Notes: generated by a model not told the origin, from the sequence alone. Shown: positions 20,664 to 33,753, counted from the first letter of the stretch. The stretch: 64,000 bases of DNA from Gnetum montanum (GCA_015680685.1 MNCI01029393.1:109058-173057); one strand, 5' to 3'. Made by a program: numbers and translations.

Positions 20664-20687
20664 GTCCCGTTTCCAGGAAGCTTCCTT
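20664..20687. promoter_or_regulatory. 24-bp promoter block of copy C
   Basis: Identical to 16051-16074 and lies 164 bp before the ATG of copy C. The surrounding sequence is not similarly conserved. Confidence 0.55.
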
Positions 20688-20689
20688 GC

Positions 20690-21739
20690 CTACCCGCGGT
20701 AACAGAAAATGACAAAGCAGGAACAGGAAAAAGGAATTCGCGGAGGAGAATCAGTTTCAGGGTGTTTTTTTCATGGGCTCAGACGGACCCGTACTCAAAT
20801 CTTTTGGTTCTTGGCTTTTCTGTACTGTGCTGAACTGTACGGCTATCCGAAAGCTCTTGGAAATTTCTTGGATGCAAAGAATACAGGAATACATTGCTAG
20901 CAGAACGGTAACAATATTCAAATTCCAGAGCACAAACGGATCATTTACAGTAGGACAGAATCAAGCAGCCTCATGATGTCTTGTAAATATGTTTGGTGTT
21001 AAAAGTGGGAGTTTTATGCTATTTTAACCTCACCTGGCTTGGCTTCCATTTTAAAGTTGACTGGAAAAAAGATTCCGCAGCATTGCTTCAAGCTAGGATG
21101 AAGGTTTCCATGATTTGCTAAACAGCCCTCACTTGCACATCATAATTAACGAGCATTCTTCCTTGTATCCAATTCCAGATTTTTCCTTTCTATAAAAACA
21201 TAAAAATTCAACACTTTTAAGTACCTTGTGTGTAACTCTGTCCGAGAAAGAAATGTAAAAATTCAAACCCTGACCTCACAGCAAGGGATGGGAATTCAAA
21301 CTCCCAGGCCAAAGATTACGCAAGAATTCTTGTGCTGTACTTTGTTCATTTGTTTTACCTATGTAGTGATAAAGAAGAATTTGTATCCTTTCTTCATTCT
21401 GTATCGTTTGAAGGAGCAAATTGAGGCTTCTTAGTTCTTGATTAAGGTTTCGGGTGCGGAACTTGACCTTATCATCTTGGTGTGGAACAATTCATCCGGA
21501 AGGCAATTTCTATCCTTTGCAAGTGCATGCGATCTTGCACGAAGAAGATAGAACATTTCATTATATATACAAGTGGTATGGATAAAACACAAATTAATTA
21601 TTTTTTATGACTCAAAAGCAACTAGGCCACATGTAAAGACTACAAGGTCACACTAGAGTGCCTTGCAACTCAACTTCTGACTACTAGCCATGGATTTAGC
21701 TATACAAGAGTTTTAAAGGTAGCATGAGAAAAGGGACCA
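20690..21739. other. Intergenic, no gene seen
   Basis: Short open frames overlap on several frames and have no recognisable motif. The right end may contain the truncated 5' end of the LINE that follows. Confidence 0.4.
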
Positions 21740-23732
21740 AATGCATAAAATGGTGGAATTTGAAAGAAGATATCACCAACAATTGCTTCATGAAGGCACC
21801 TAGAATTGGATTGCTTTGCAAATTTAATTTGGGACCAAATGGAAAGTTGCATTCAAAATATTAGAAAGAACATCTTGGGTGAAACTAAAAGCAAAAAATA
21901 CATCTCAAAGGAGACATGGTGGTAGAGTGATGAAGTGCAACATGCTATCCAAAATAAGAAAAAATGCTTTAAAGAATGGCAACAAAGTAGTAGCTAAGAA
22001 AATATGCTAATATACAAAAAGGCAAAGAGGGAGGCAACTGCCTAAAGCCAAACATAAGACTTTGGATACCTTTTGTGAGAAATTAGAAATAAAGGATAAA
22101 AATCTATTTATAAATTGGCAAAATCAAAAACAAGAAATGTAAGGATGTTAATCATATCAAATGTATCAAGGAAGCAAATGAAAGAATTTTGGTAAAAGAT
22201 AATGAAATTTTGAATAAGTGGAAAATTTATTTTCAAGAATTATTAAATGGAGAATTTCCAAGAAAAAACATCCAAGAAGAAGAACCAAATTTTGGTTTGG
22301 TTAATGAATTTTCCTTCTTTGCAATATAGATAGCCTTATTAAAGAAGAAAAATGGAGAAGTTGTTGGACCAAAGTACATTCCTATAGAAGCTTGAAGAAA
22401 TACCCAACAATTATTTAACAAAATTTTGAAGGATGGAGAAATACCCAACAATTGGAGAAAAAGCTTTGTTTTTTCCATTCACAAAAATAAAGGAGATGTA
22501 CAAAATTGTGCAAACTATAGAGGGATCAAGCTAATGAGCCATACTATGAAGCTTTGGGAAAGAGTCATAAAGCAATATCTTAGACTTGAATCAACAATCT
22601 CAGAAAATCAATATGGATTTATGTTAGGGAGATCTATTATAGTAGCTTTTTTTTATGACAAATGATGGAGAAATTTAGAAAACATAGAAAAAATCTACAT
22701 ATGATTTTCATTGATTTGGAAAAAGCATATGATAGAGTACCTAGAGATATTATTTGGTGAGCCTTGTAGAGGAAAAAAATCCTTGATAAATATATCAAAG
22801 TAATTCAAGACATGTATGAAGGAGCTACCTCTAAAATTAGAACAGCTTGTGAAATAACATTTGATTTTCTAGTCATAGAAGATCTACATTAAGGGTCTAT
22901 ACTTAGCCCATACTTATTTGCTATTATTGTAGATGAATTAACAAATGAAATACAAGATGAAATGCCTTGGTGTATGATATTTGCAGATAATATTTTGTTA
23001 GTGGTGACATACTCTAAAATCAAAAGGCTTAAAAATTAGTAGAAGATGAAATATATGGAATGCAATTTTAATGATAACATAAATAGTGATGAAATAGAAG
23101 TGATTATTCAAGGCAAAAAAGTCCTTCATTATAAATAGTTTTGATACCCAAGATCAATCCTTCAATCAAATGGTGAAATTAATAAAGATATCAAAAAGAG
23201 AATTGAGGTAGGATGGTCAAAATGGAGATAGACTAGTAATGTTCTATGTGATAAAAGAATACCAATAAAATTAAAGGGGAAATTTTACAGGACAAAAATT
23301 AGGCCTACTATCTTATATGATGTTGAATGTTGGGTAGTACAAAGGAGGTATGTATAACAAATCAGTGTGGCTAAAATGTGAATGCTTCGAAGGATGTTGA
23401 ATGTTACTAAAAAAGATACACTACATAATATAGACATCAAAGGAAGACTTGGTGTGGCTTCTATTTCAAATAAGCTACAAGAATGATGGCTTAGATGGTT
23501 TGGATATGTGCAAAGAAGATCAGACAATGAACCTATAAGTAAAGGTTACTACATTACTGTCTTAGAAAAGCCACCAAAAGGAAGACCAAAAAAGACATGG
23601 GAAGAACAACTGAAGATGATTTAAAGAAACTACAAATAAACAAAGATTTAGCTCTTCATAGAGGCAAATGGTGAAAAAAAAAAACTCATGTGGCTGATCC
23701 CATTTGTTCAAAAAAGGCTAGGATGATGATGA
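21740..23732 (+). mobile_element. RTE-clade LINE, 5'-truncated and decayed
   Basis: Conceptual translation across many stops and shifts gives the RTE order. A WWWSEEVQHAIQNKKKCFKEW linker (about 21920-21980; cited in part) comes first. Then a KEW..YF.ELLN-like block, IPNNWRKSFVFSIHKNKGD and NYRGIKLMSHTMKLWERVI (22440-22560). Then ENQYGFMLGRS, IFIDLEKAYDRVPR as broken pieces near 22705-22750, and the catalytic strand as CMIFADN (22973-22993), where FADD is expected. A C-terminal RW-FGYVQRR region follows near 23490. The element ends GGCTAGGATGATGATGACT, the usual short tail repeat. The endonuclease domain is absent. Dead copy. Confidence 0.85.
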
Positions 23733-24313
23733 CTTTTCAAGGGTTTAATTCATTCAACCTTCCTTTGATTGTTATTCACTCATATGTTTATTTTTCCATT
23801 TAATTAAGGTTTGAGAATATTGGTTTTTTGTGTTATCCATAAGCTTAATGTAGCTTAGGTAGTCCTAGTTTCATAACAATTCAATTTTTCCATATTCTTT
23901 GTGACTCTTTAAAAAATTAGTCCAAGATTTATCTAAGGATACAAAGACATGAAGATGGTTTTTAAGAACCTTGCAGACAAACTAGACAACTATGATGGGA
24001 AAATGAAAAAGTGTAACACCCCTTATTCTATCCTAGGCTATTGGGGCATTACAACCCTATTTAATAAATTGGGGGATTCCAACAATAATTGAAAGAAAGA
24101 CAATGTAATGGGTGTCCTAAATTCAAAAACAAATATTCCTACCTAAGAACTAAACCTGGTGGTTGGCGAAGCATGGTATAAGACTTATATTTGATAAGTT
24201 AGGCATCTCTTACTTGATTCCTACCCCTAAAACCAAATAGGCCTAAGGGAAAAGCATAACTAAATGACAAGTGCAATTCACTAATCTCTTGCTCTTAAAC
24301 ATAGTATCCAACA
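23733..24313. other. Unassigned intergenic DNA
   Basis: No gene. A TGTAACACCCC phrase at 24012 resembles the start of some plant LTRs, but no partner was found. Confidence 0.3.
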
Positions 24314-24400
24314 TGGGTCGTTGCCTAGTTGGTTAGCTCACATTGCTTTGCATCTAAAGGTACTAAGGTTAAATTTTGTAGAGCAAGTTAAGAAATAATT
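24314..24400 (+). mobile_element. tRNA-derived SINE-like head
   Basis: TTGCCTAGTTGGTTAG (about 24330-24345) fits a pol III box A. AAGGTTAAATTTTG (about 24367-24380) fits a worn box B at normal tRNA spacing. No cloverleaf or complete tRNA is present, so this is a SINE head or tRNA relic. Confidence 0.45.
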
Positions 24401-24589
24401 CTAGAGATGGATAGCATTTACATGATCTCAAAGTTGGCAGTGGAAGGCATGAGTCCAAGTGTATTGAATCTAAAGTCATATGTCAATTTGTAGTAGTGAA
24501 AGTACGATCATGGGTTGACTGTAAGTTGACCACAAGCACTAAGAAGTCATAAGGGATGAAATAAAGAATGGCAAGTTGGTCACTAGGTA

Positions 24590-24745
24590 ATAGTAGATGT
24601 TGTTTTACACTTAAAATAATAGTCATAAGAAAATTGCAAATTACAATTTGCACAATCTCTAGATAATAGCAAATACTGTTTTACACTTAAAATGAATAGT
24701 CATGAGGAAATCACAAATTGCAATTTGTACTTTCAATGAGATCAT
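24590..24745. repeat. Tandem duplication of about 76 bp
   Basis: The phrases GTTTTACACTTAAAAT and AATAGTCATRAG, followed by a CAAATTGCAATTTG-like palindrome, occur twice in a row. Confidence 0.75.
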
Positions 24746-26005
24746 AGTTCAGTGCGATGAGTTGAGCTCACAAATCACAAATCATAAGATGTTGAGATTA
24801 GTTCTCTAAAACATGTCATAGGAATACTACAACCAAAACATGAAGGCAACACAAGTCACAAGATTAGCGTACATTGCCATAACTATTGATTTCCAACTCG
24901 AAGATTGAGAATTGAGATGCAACCTAAACATGACCTAAATGTGAGCTATCGTAAACATGTCATAACATGATCACAACTTGCAACAATGGTCTTCCAAAAC
25001 CTAGTGTTTCTCTTGGGAATTCAAATATTGCTAAGCACAAGTCCTTAGAAGTCATGATGGACTCACAATAGCTTTAAAAACATACAAATAGTAACTATTA
25101 ACTAATAATTTTGAAATCTAACATTAATTAAGCCTCATCAAGGTGAATTTAACATAAAACAACATTCATAACATCAAATAGAATTTGCATTAAAACTAGA
25201 AAATATGGTTATTATGGAAAAAGTATATCCAAGAAAACAAAGGTAAATTTCCTTATTACTTCTTTAATAAGTTATGTGTATTTTCATACCCTCAAAAGTA
25301 AATCAAAAAATAATTTATAGATCTTAAATTGGAACACAACCAAGTATCTAAACTATGTTTAAAATTTTAAAAAACATCATAAATATATAAATAAAACTAA
25401 GGTTGGTACATCGTGAATATCCAAAATTGGCCTTCAACATAAAAGGCCAAATAATAAAATAGAGATAGTCTTTAGATCATGTCCAATTTAATTTCAATTG
25501 TATCAACCTTGGCTTTTTCTGCAAAAGTTAGAGTCATGAGTATGTTCTATGGCCTCTTAGCTTAGAGCTTTCTTTAGTAGTTTAGATTTGACGTTCTACA
25601 TCATCTACAACGTAGTTTATGGATCTCAATCTTTACCAATCCAAAATTAATGTTTTGCATCATTAGCAGCATCATTTTGGCCCATCATGTGTGGCTTCTA
25701 GTTTTAATGTCCAACATTAGCTCCAATGTTAATTTTGTCTCTAGCTTTTGATGTTCAAAGTTAGTCTCACTTTTGACATTTGACATTAAATTTTTCTCTT
25801 GTAGCACATTAGTTCTTTGATGTTTGGTGAAAATCCTACATTCAACATTTAACAACAATTATCTATATGTCAATTCTCCTATCTAAAAGCTTCTAGAATC
25901 CTATGGAAGATTCTTTGGGCCTCAATGCATCATTTCTTCATGATCTACAAGGCATTTTCAACCTTAATGAAACTTGATATGTTAGGTAGATAAGTTGTGG
26001 GGATA
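24746..26005. other. AT-rich DNA, no gene seen
   Basis: No coding motif. The right edge, GTTGTGGGGATA just before 26006, resembles the family polypurine tract. The following LTR could therefore have been a 3' LTR as well as a 5' one. Confidence 0.3.
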
Positions 26006-27032
26006 TAATGAAGCATCATTTTATCAAGTGTATCAGTCAATTGAGATATTGTAAATGCTACATTGTAGATGCTATGTTGTATCTATGTTATAGCATCCCT
26101 ATTTATGCATCTTAGTTGGTTGCTACATCGTAGATGCTAAATCGTATATGCTATATCATAGATGCTATATCACATCTATTATAACTAAGCTATGTTGACA
26201 CATCCTCATTGATGCATCCTTGTTGACATAGCCAAATGATTTAAAACATCCTCATCAATGTAATGCCTATATGTGCCTATAAATATGTGATCACATGTCA
26301 TGTATTTAGCACCATTTGGTCAATAGTATAGTCAAACTCTTGTAGTTTTATTTTGTAATCCTAGCAAATAGTCAGTGAGTGCCTGCAGCGTGGATTTGAG
26401 TCAATTTTACAATGTCTTAATTAAGTGGGATTGTACTTGGATACATTCCATGAATAGTAATAAGATCAAGATGAATTCATATTCATTGCATCACTTTGAC
26501 TTAGTATAGATTTACTTTCAATCTAATTTACTTTCCATGTACTTATTTAATATTTACACTTCCATGCACATTAATCAATTGGTAGAATGAACATGACTAG
26601 TTTTGACCATAAACACATATTTGCTTGGTCATCCTAGTAGTATTATTGCTTGGTTCATATAGTAGCATAGCACTTGGTAATCCTAGCGGTGGGTATGTGT
26701 GTTCAAGACATGTATGGCAAGTTGGGAATAGACATTCATTGCCCATAGGATAATTTAGGATTTAATTTTATCGTTAGTTAGATTAAGTAATTAATTTCTA
26801 TGTTATTAATTAGTTTAGTTCAAGGCCCCAACAACATCATAATCATATGTCTCACTTTGGACAAAATCATATGTAATAAATCTACCACTAGTCCAAGTGA
26901 GAAGAGAGTGACTTGTAATCAATGCTTAACAATTTAGATACTACATTAGTTCCATTCACGGAATTTGACCAAATTGCATGTGAATTCTTGTGATTTGTAT
27001 GAATGGGTGTAGGGGATATTTGTTGCTCATCA
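26006..27032 (+). repeat. 5' LTR of a decayed tRNA-Asp-primed element
   Basis: Ends ...TTGCTCATCA, followed by a primer-binding-like stretch. Starts TAATGAAGCATCA (TGATGA expected). Contains repeated GTAGATGCTA-type units at 26040-26200 in U3, a TATAAATA box at 26278-26285 and a U5 resembling the other LTRs. Length about 1027 bp. Heavily mutated. Confidence 0.7.
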
Positions 27033-27054
27033 TTGGTGTTGTTGTTAGGAATGG
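27033..27054 (+). promoter_or_regulatory. Degenerate primer-binding site (tRNA-Asp type)
   Basis: TTGGTGTTGTTGTTAGGAAT, compared with TGGCGCCGTTGCCGGGGA, the complement of the plant tRNA-Asp 3' end. The mismatches are mainly C-to-T and G-to-A. Confidence 0.55.
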
Positions 27055-27162
27055 TGCTAGTGATTTAGATTAGTTATATTACAAACAATTGCTATAAAAG
27101 AATTAATGACTTATCTTTTAAGAAAAATTAATATTTTAAGCCACATAAATTATCAAATAAAA

Positions 27163-28216
27163 ATATCTTCTTCACATAGGGCCTATAGTCCATCACATAA
27201 TGAGAACAATAGTGGTAGTAATAATAGGATCTATTTTGAAGAGAATTGTAGTGAACTGCTACAAGTAGGAGTCTCATATGCTCATTTTGATCCTTATTAT
27301 CAAAGATTACATTCAAGGAATCATAGACCTTCTCTAAACCTAGAAGAGATGAATCAAGGAACCATAGGGGTGGATATAGAAGCCATGGTGATTCTCCTAG
27401 TTCATCAACTTCTTCTTCATCTTCAACATCTAGTTTTGATAAAGGTGAACATAGGTATGGAGATAGAGATACACTAAGGGCTCAAGATGAAGATAGAAAT
27501 GAAAATCAAAGACAAGATATAAGGTATTAAATGAATCATATAAAAGATCATCATAATCAGATAAATGGAAATAGAGATTATCACCATGACATATTTGATG
27601 ATGATGAACCCTTGTTCTCTATTAGAAGCATCATACAGATCACAAAGGTAGTTAGAGTACCCCACAAGCATTAAAGGAAAAGTTGCATAAAAAGGCTTGA
27701 TATGAATAACATTGTTAAATTTAAGGGAGGCTATAATTTTGATCCACAACATCATTTACAAGTCTTCCATGATGCTTATGCCTTGCAAAATATCGAATGT
27801 AAGTGGCAAAAGCCTAAGCTCTTCCCTAGAACACTAATAGAAGAAGCTGAAATTTGGTATAGATCATTGCAACCAGATTTAATTCATCAATGGTTCATAA
27901 TACTTAAGCTCTTTAATAAGAAATACCAAAACTATTCAAGAGTGTCTAATCTAAGAAAACAAATCTAAGGATGGAAGTAAGATAACCATGAATCCCTAGA
28001 TGAAGCCTTGGGAAGATACTATTCTCTACTGCATAGATGCTCAAGCCATGGGTTTTTCCAAAAAGAGTAGCTTCATCACATCATAGATGGACTTCATAAC
28101 AAAACAAGGGTGACCCTTGGGATCTATTGTCAAGGAAGATTATCGAAGTTGAAAGCCCATCAGATACAAAGGCAAATTGAATAGGTGACAAAAGAAGAAG
28201 TAGAGCTATGTAAAAG
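27163..28216 (+). pseudogene. Retrotransposon gag fragment (start codon lost)
   Basis: Homologous to the gag at 61557 and to the minus-strand gag at 42533. The start reads ATA-TCTTCTTCACATAGG where the others have ATG. Capsid-like part: FKGGYNFDPQHHLQVFHDAY (27720-27780), AEIWYRSLQP, and LGRYYSLLHRC near 28000. It also has GLHNKTRVTLGIYCQGRLSK near 28090-28150. Stops and one frameshift interrupt it. At 28217 it is cut by the LTR of the outer minus-strand element, and no continuation is found on the other side. Confidence 0.75.
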
Positions 28217-29097
28217 TGATGAGCAGTAGGTACCCCTACATCCAACTATATGAATCACAAGCATTCATGCATGATTCAATTGAATTCTATGGATGGGACT
28301 AGTTATGGCATCTAGATTATTAAGCATTGATTACAGGGTGTTGTCTTCCCACTTAGACTAGTGGTAGCTTTGTCACATATGATTTAGTCCAAAGTGAGGC
28401 ATATGATAATTGATGTTATTAGACCTTGATTACTCTTAGTGATAAACATAATTGAGAATGAGATTTAGTCATAAATCTAAGTAATGCAGGTAAGGCAAAT
28501 CTACTCTAGCCTAAAATGATAAGCAACTGGTCTTGGCTTACCATACACATCTTAGGCTCATGTAACTATTACTAGGTTACCAAGCATTATGCTACTAGGT
28601 GAACCAAGTAATAACACTACTAGGGTTACCAAACGATTACACTTACATGCTTGAAACTAGTCATACTCATTCTGCTTTACTAATGAACAATAAAGTAAAG
28701 TACTTGAAAATGTAAATGATTATCTAGAAAGTAGTAAAAACTATGCCAAGTAAAACAATAAAAACTAAGTGGATGTTGTAATGATGAAAAGCAATCTCGA
28801 TCTTTATTTCTAGACATGAACTATGCCCAAGCACACTTCACTCAAATAAAGATTTTGTACAACAGGTTAACACTACACTACAAGCATTCACTCTATCGCT
28901 AAAACTACAAAAACAAACTACAAGAGTCTACCTAAAGTTGGAATGAAACTTCTCCTGATCCATACATCCAAGTGTTATATTTATAGGTAGGCATGCATCT
29001 CATGATATTGGATATCTAATGTTGTAACTTGTGCTTCAATATCAGGGCTTCAATATTGAATACCCAATATCTTAGTTGAAAAAAATTCATCTTATCA
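28217..29097 (-). repeat. Outer element, 3' LTR (minus orientation)
   Basis: Runs TGATGAGCAG...TTATCA on the plus strand, about 881 bp, with the polypurine tract (GTCGTGGGGGAA on the minus strand, 29098-29110) attached on its inner side. A TATAAATA box lies near 28975-28985 and an ATATTGGATATC-type palindrome array near 29005-29080. Its partner is 42665-43422. Confidence 0.8.
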
Positions 29098-29667
29098 TTC
29101 CCCCACGACTAACTAAAAACTCATCCTCAAGTGAACAAAAGGAGGAACAAGTTCTCTACAAAATATTAGGAAGGTATGGGATTATTGACTAACTAACTAC
29201 TAATTGACTCTAACTTCCATAGTGATGTGTACAAAATATGACATAGTTACATGACAAAACAAAAACAAAATTTAAGGTGGCTCGATGTAGTTCGTATTTT
29301 AGGCAGTGGTGGCTCTTCCATCAGCTTCTTCCCTTTGTTATTAGGCTTCTAGAATTGATATTTATTTAGGAGTATTTGAAGTTTTTCCTCTTCTATCCTT
29401 ATCTTCTTTTCCATCTGCTCCCTCTACTGAGTATGGCACAGAGACTACCTCAATTTTAACTATTGCATTAACCTATTCATTTTTCCAAAATTGGTACATT
29501 TCTCCTAAGTATCATTCTCCACTATTTGTTAGTGTAGGCCATAAAGGAGACACTTGAAGTTGCCTCTTTATAGTTTCCGTGTTGTGAAGGTCCTCCTCCT
29601 GTTGGTCTCTTTGGGATCATTTGCAATCAATAAAGGTTTGAAATTATTAGCATGTTTCCATCAATTT
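29098..29667 (-). other. Outer element, 3' internal part
   Basis: Matches the inner element at 30496-30790 and then, from about 29490, jumps to sequence matching 33050-33130 (AAATTGGTACATTTCTCCTA against AAATTGGTACGTTTCCCCTA). The outer copy therefore lost most of the long extra ORF by an internal deletion. Confidence 0.65.
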
Positions 29668-30495
29668 TGATGAGTGGCGAGGTACCCCTACACTCAACCA
29701 TACAAATACGAGCGTTTCATGCATGATCCAGTCGAACTGCGCAGATGGACTAGTTGTGGTTTCTAGACAGTTACTCGTAGATCGCAGTTCGTTGTCTTCC
29801 CACTTGGACTAGTATTAGCTTTTTTACGTATGGTTTAGTCCAGAGTGAGGTGAATGATGTGTCCCTACACTAACGCTACTCCTGGGTGTGATGGTAAATA
29901 ATGTCAACTAAACTAGGAGAGAGAGAGAGTCTAAACTAACCTAAGTGCGATGAGCATCCGTTCCTTAATCATCCATACACATCTTGGACCTCATGCATGA
30001 CTACCACTGGGATTACCAAGCGCATGGCCTATGTACACTACTGGGTTACCAAGTAGCCACACTTAAATGATCATGATTAAGTTGTACTTATTCCACGTTA
30101 CTAGGAGATAAGGGTAGGGAGATATTAACTATGAAAGCAGTAAATGACAATAACAATTAAATAATTAAGTTAAGTGGATGCTGCAATGATGAAGTAATCT
30201 CTATCTTTATTGCCGGTCATGTGCGTGTCCAAGTACATCACACTTGAATAAGGATTACAATCATCACACTGCGGGCATGCACTGGGAGAAAAGGATGGAG
30301 AGGAAAAACTGACAAAAAGTCTCTACCTTAGTACTAAAAACTACAAAATTTAAACTTCAAAAATTGACTCCTACCAAATTTTCCTACCTCTTATTTATAC
30401 ATGAGGAGACAAGCTGTGATATCGCATCTAGGCTGTGATATTGCGTACGCGATATCATGGGTGTGATATCGCAACCAACAATTCATGACTCATCA
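29668..30495 (-). repeat. Inner element 3' LTR
   Basis: 828 bp with TGATGAG...CTCATCA ends. It carries palindromic ATATCG units at 30415-30475. Many single-base differences from the partner LTR show an old insertion. Confidence 0.88.
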
Positions 30496-33451
30496 TACCC
30501 CCACAACTGAATGAAAACTCATCCTCGAGTTAAAGTGAGAACAAGATCCATTGATTACACAGTGGATAGGTATCGGATTATTGACTGACGAGAATGGATT
30601 CTTGCTGCAGTGTGGAATTAGAACAAAATTGAGACACAACATGAAGAACGTAAAATAAAATCCTATAGCTACAAAATTGTGTGGCAATGGCTCCTCCATG
30701 GGTGCCTTTCCCTTGTCTTGTGCTCCAGGTCTTGGGATTTGATGGCATTGAAGTATGACCTGGAGTTTCTCCTCTTCAGTTCAGGGATCCTGTGCCGTCC
30801 ATGCTAATGTTTCGATGTTTGATGGAGTTGGCATCTCCCATGGGCACGGCAATTGCGGAAACATTTTATTTGCTTTGACATACCAAGCCGCAAACACCCG
30901 TCGTTCCTCCTCATAAGCTCTGGCTTTATCCCTGTATTCTTGAAAATCTGTGAGCCATCAAGCCAAGTCTGTTGCGACACCTTTCTACCCCTGGTAGCTT
31001 GCTTTAACCACCTCAAGTTTAGAATTTGCAACCTCCAATTTTTGCAATATTTTCTTGCATTCTGCAAATTCTATTTCATATTTGATGTAGGTGGTGGCTA
31101 TCTATTGCTCGAGCTTTTTTCTCAGGTGCCTTGTTGTTAACATGGCAAAGTTAGCATATCGCAGGTTTGCCAACTCCATGTACTCTGTGAGGTCTTGGAT
31201 CTATAGGTCCTGGCTCTTAACTTTTGCTTGGTGGGCAAATGCATATGTGTCCAATATGGTCCGCCAGTCAGTGTGTTGAGCACTGAGAGCGTTGATGTGG
31301 GCCTTGGCCATATGGATCTCTTTCTTAATGATTTGTTTATGCATTCCAATCTAGTCCCAGAAATGCTCCTTCAATTTCTCATGTTGTTTAGCCTCATTCT
31401 ACCACGCACTTATTTCAATGGCCGTCTTCTGACGAATGACATGTATCTCCTCCATCAAGAGGGTTTGATTTTCCCTGGTTAAACAGTTCATGTCCTAGTT
31501 GATCTTGATTAGTTGTTCTCACAACTAATGAAAATGTTCTTTGAGAACATTCTTTTGTTTCTCCATAGAGGTCAACCATAGATTGTCAGCAACAAGTTGT
31601 TTATTTTCCTCTTGTAAGGCCTTGAGTACCTTAGTATGTGCGTAAGTTTGCGCTTGTCCCAAACAACCTTCTCTTTTCTTCTGCCACCATTTTATTCTCT
31701 GTCAACAGTTTAGTAAGTTTCTTAGTTCTGAAAGTGTCCAGTTGGTCTGCGGGAACGAATTGAGAAGGATCCTGCTATGCTGCTTGTAGGATCACAAGCC
31801 TTTCTTACAATATTTGCACTTCTACTTCAACATGCTTGGCCCTCATCTCTATCAAGACTAGCTTCCCTTTAGTGGAAATGAGATCTGATTGTATTGTTGT
31901 AACATCCTGTGGGATGTCAAACAAGGACGTCATTACCTGTCCTATTTGTAGCAATCGGTCAAGTACATCCTCATGTTCCACAGGAGTTATTGAGGTACTG
32001 GCCAGAGTTTGAGCATCCAGTGCTCCTGTAAGATCTGTTGGTGGCACAACAAGCACATTGAATGATTCTTTAATGTGGTCTGTGATCACTTTTGCAGCTC
32101 CTGTTGCATCCTGGTGCTGCATGACCACCACTGTGGCCCCTTCACCAATTTCTAATTGCACCTGAAAGGATGTAACATTCCTTGAGATCTATTGTGACCA
32201 AACACTCTCTCCTCCTCCTGTCTAAATGGACACTTCACCCCATGCACAATCTATAAAAACTGTAGGTTGTACATCATTGTCAATGATGTGGAAGAGATTT
32301 GCATCATCATGACTTCCCTAACTAATCGTCTCAATGATGGCCTTGAGATGGCTCATTGATGGTCTGTAATCTTGTGGCGATGGCAGTGGTTGATCTTGTT
32401 GGCCCGTGCTAGGCCCTGCTTCTTGTTGTTGGCTGGGTCCCATGCTTGAAAGTTGGTTGGGTCCTGCAAGTTGAGTTGTAGTTGGCCCTGTCATCTGTTC
32501 TTTTTCTTGTTCTAGCCCCAGCATCTCACCAGTGATTTTCCTTGTAGCTGGTGGCTTTAGCAGTTCAGCATACGAAGCATTTTGGGCTTTTTAGAGGACA
32601 TCATTGGTGTATCCTCTGATACCAGCACATCTGCACAGCTTCCTAATAAGATAAGGGAAGGGCAATGCAAACTTCCTTGTCTTCCGTTCTTCAAACCGCC
32701 TCAGTATCTTCGTAAAATATAGATGAGGCAGGTTAGCATAAACGTTTCCCATCAACACTACACATTCTATTGCCACATATGTCGAAATTATTTTTAATCC
32801 TTTTGTGGGAAAGATGTGATAAGTCCCTATTTTGAAATAAATCCTCTTTTCCATCGTCAACTCCCCAAACGTCTTATCTTCCTTGCCGTACGACCTTTCT
32901 AACCAAACTCATCACATATCAGGGTCTAAGCGGGTAGACAACTGACCAACCTTTGGCCCTGTATTTGGAAGGTTTAATACTTCCAAAATGACCTGAATAG
33001 AGAAATCAACAGTCACACCACAAATGTTAACCGTGGTGCCTTTCTCCTTGTTGTGCCAAAATTGGTACGTTTCCCCTAAGTACCAGACACCACTTTCAAA
33101 GAGGGTAGGCCATAATGGGAACCCTTTGAGGTGATCCCTAACGACCTCTAGAGAAAATTCTGCGAAAGGTCCAAAGTTTAATTCTATGATCACTGCAGTA
33201 AATGTGGACCTTTCATGAATGGCTTGAACACAATCTTGGGGCAACGTGAGATGTTGTCCTTGTTCAGACGTTGCAACAGCTCCTCCTTCCGCCTACCTTG
33301 ATTATACAGTAGTAGGGTCTTCTTGGTGGATACTGAATGATTATTCCTTCTGCTCTGCATGTTGTCCAGCAGGAGCTTGTCCTTCACCTCTCCTAGGTTG
33401 TTTAATCCCACCTTGAGAAAGACCTTCCCGTTGTCCACGTTTCAGGACCAT
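30493..33451 (-). pseudogene. Extra ORF in env position (plant-transposon-protein-like, C-terminal TM)
   Basis: On the minus strand an ATG at 33451 opens a frame that can be followed for nearly 1 kb of codons, with about fifteen stops (several TAG where Gln or Trp fits) and at least one shift. In order: a charged N-terminus; an NLPNTGPKVGQLSTRL-type segment (33244-32912) and LPFPYLIRKLCRCAGI (about 32630-32680), reminiscent of the 'putative plant transposon protein' domain of Athila-like elements; a Q/P-rich spacer (32524-32318); an acidic region (32161-31805); a Lys/Glu-rich probable coiled coil (31100-30800); and a hydrophobic C-terminal span, IGFYFTFFMLCLNFVLI (about 30617-30667). The frame runs through the polypurine tract and stops on TGA, the first bases of the LTR. 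The role is unknown; an env-like or gag-associated protein is a guess. Confidence 0.6.
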
Positions 33452-33753
33452 CTACAATCACACAGGGCCCATCGTTAGTAAGGTTGTTACCAAAGTTAGG
33501 TTATATCTTACTGCTTACCTTAATGAATTTGTTTTATCTCTGTGTGACGTTAATTATTAGGAGAGAATGTCCCCGAAAGATTATAATATTTAATCCTCTT
33601 TGCTTAGGTGGTTCCCAAATCTAGTTTCCTGGTATAACTAAGGAGATGAAATTGTTTTTGGCACATTTATCCTTAATTTTATAACTAATTACCCTTGATA
33701 ATGTCCTTCAGGCGATGACGAATTTCAAAAAAGTTATGCGCTATTCGACATGT

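Noticed and set aside
24012-24100. Start of another LTR (TGTAACACCCC)
   Set aside because: No matching end, partner, primer site or target duplication was found.
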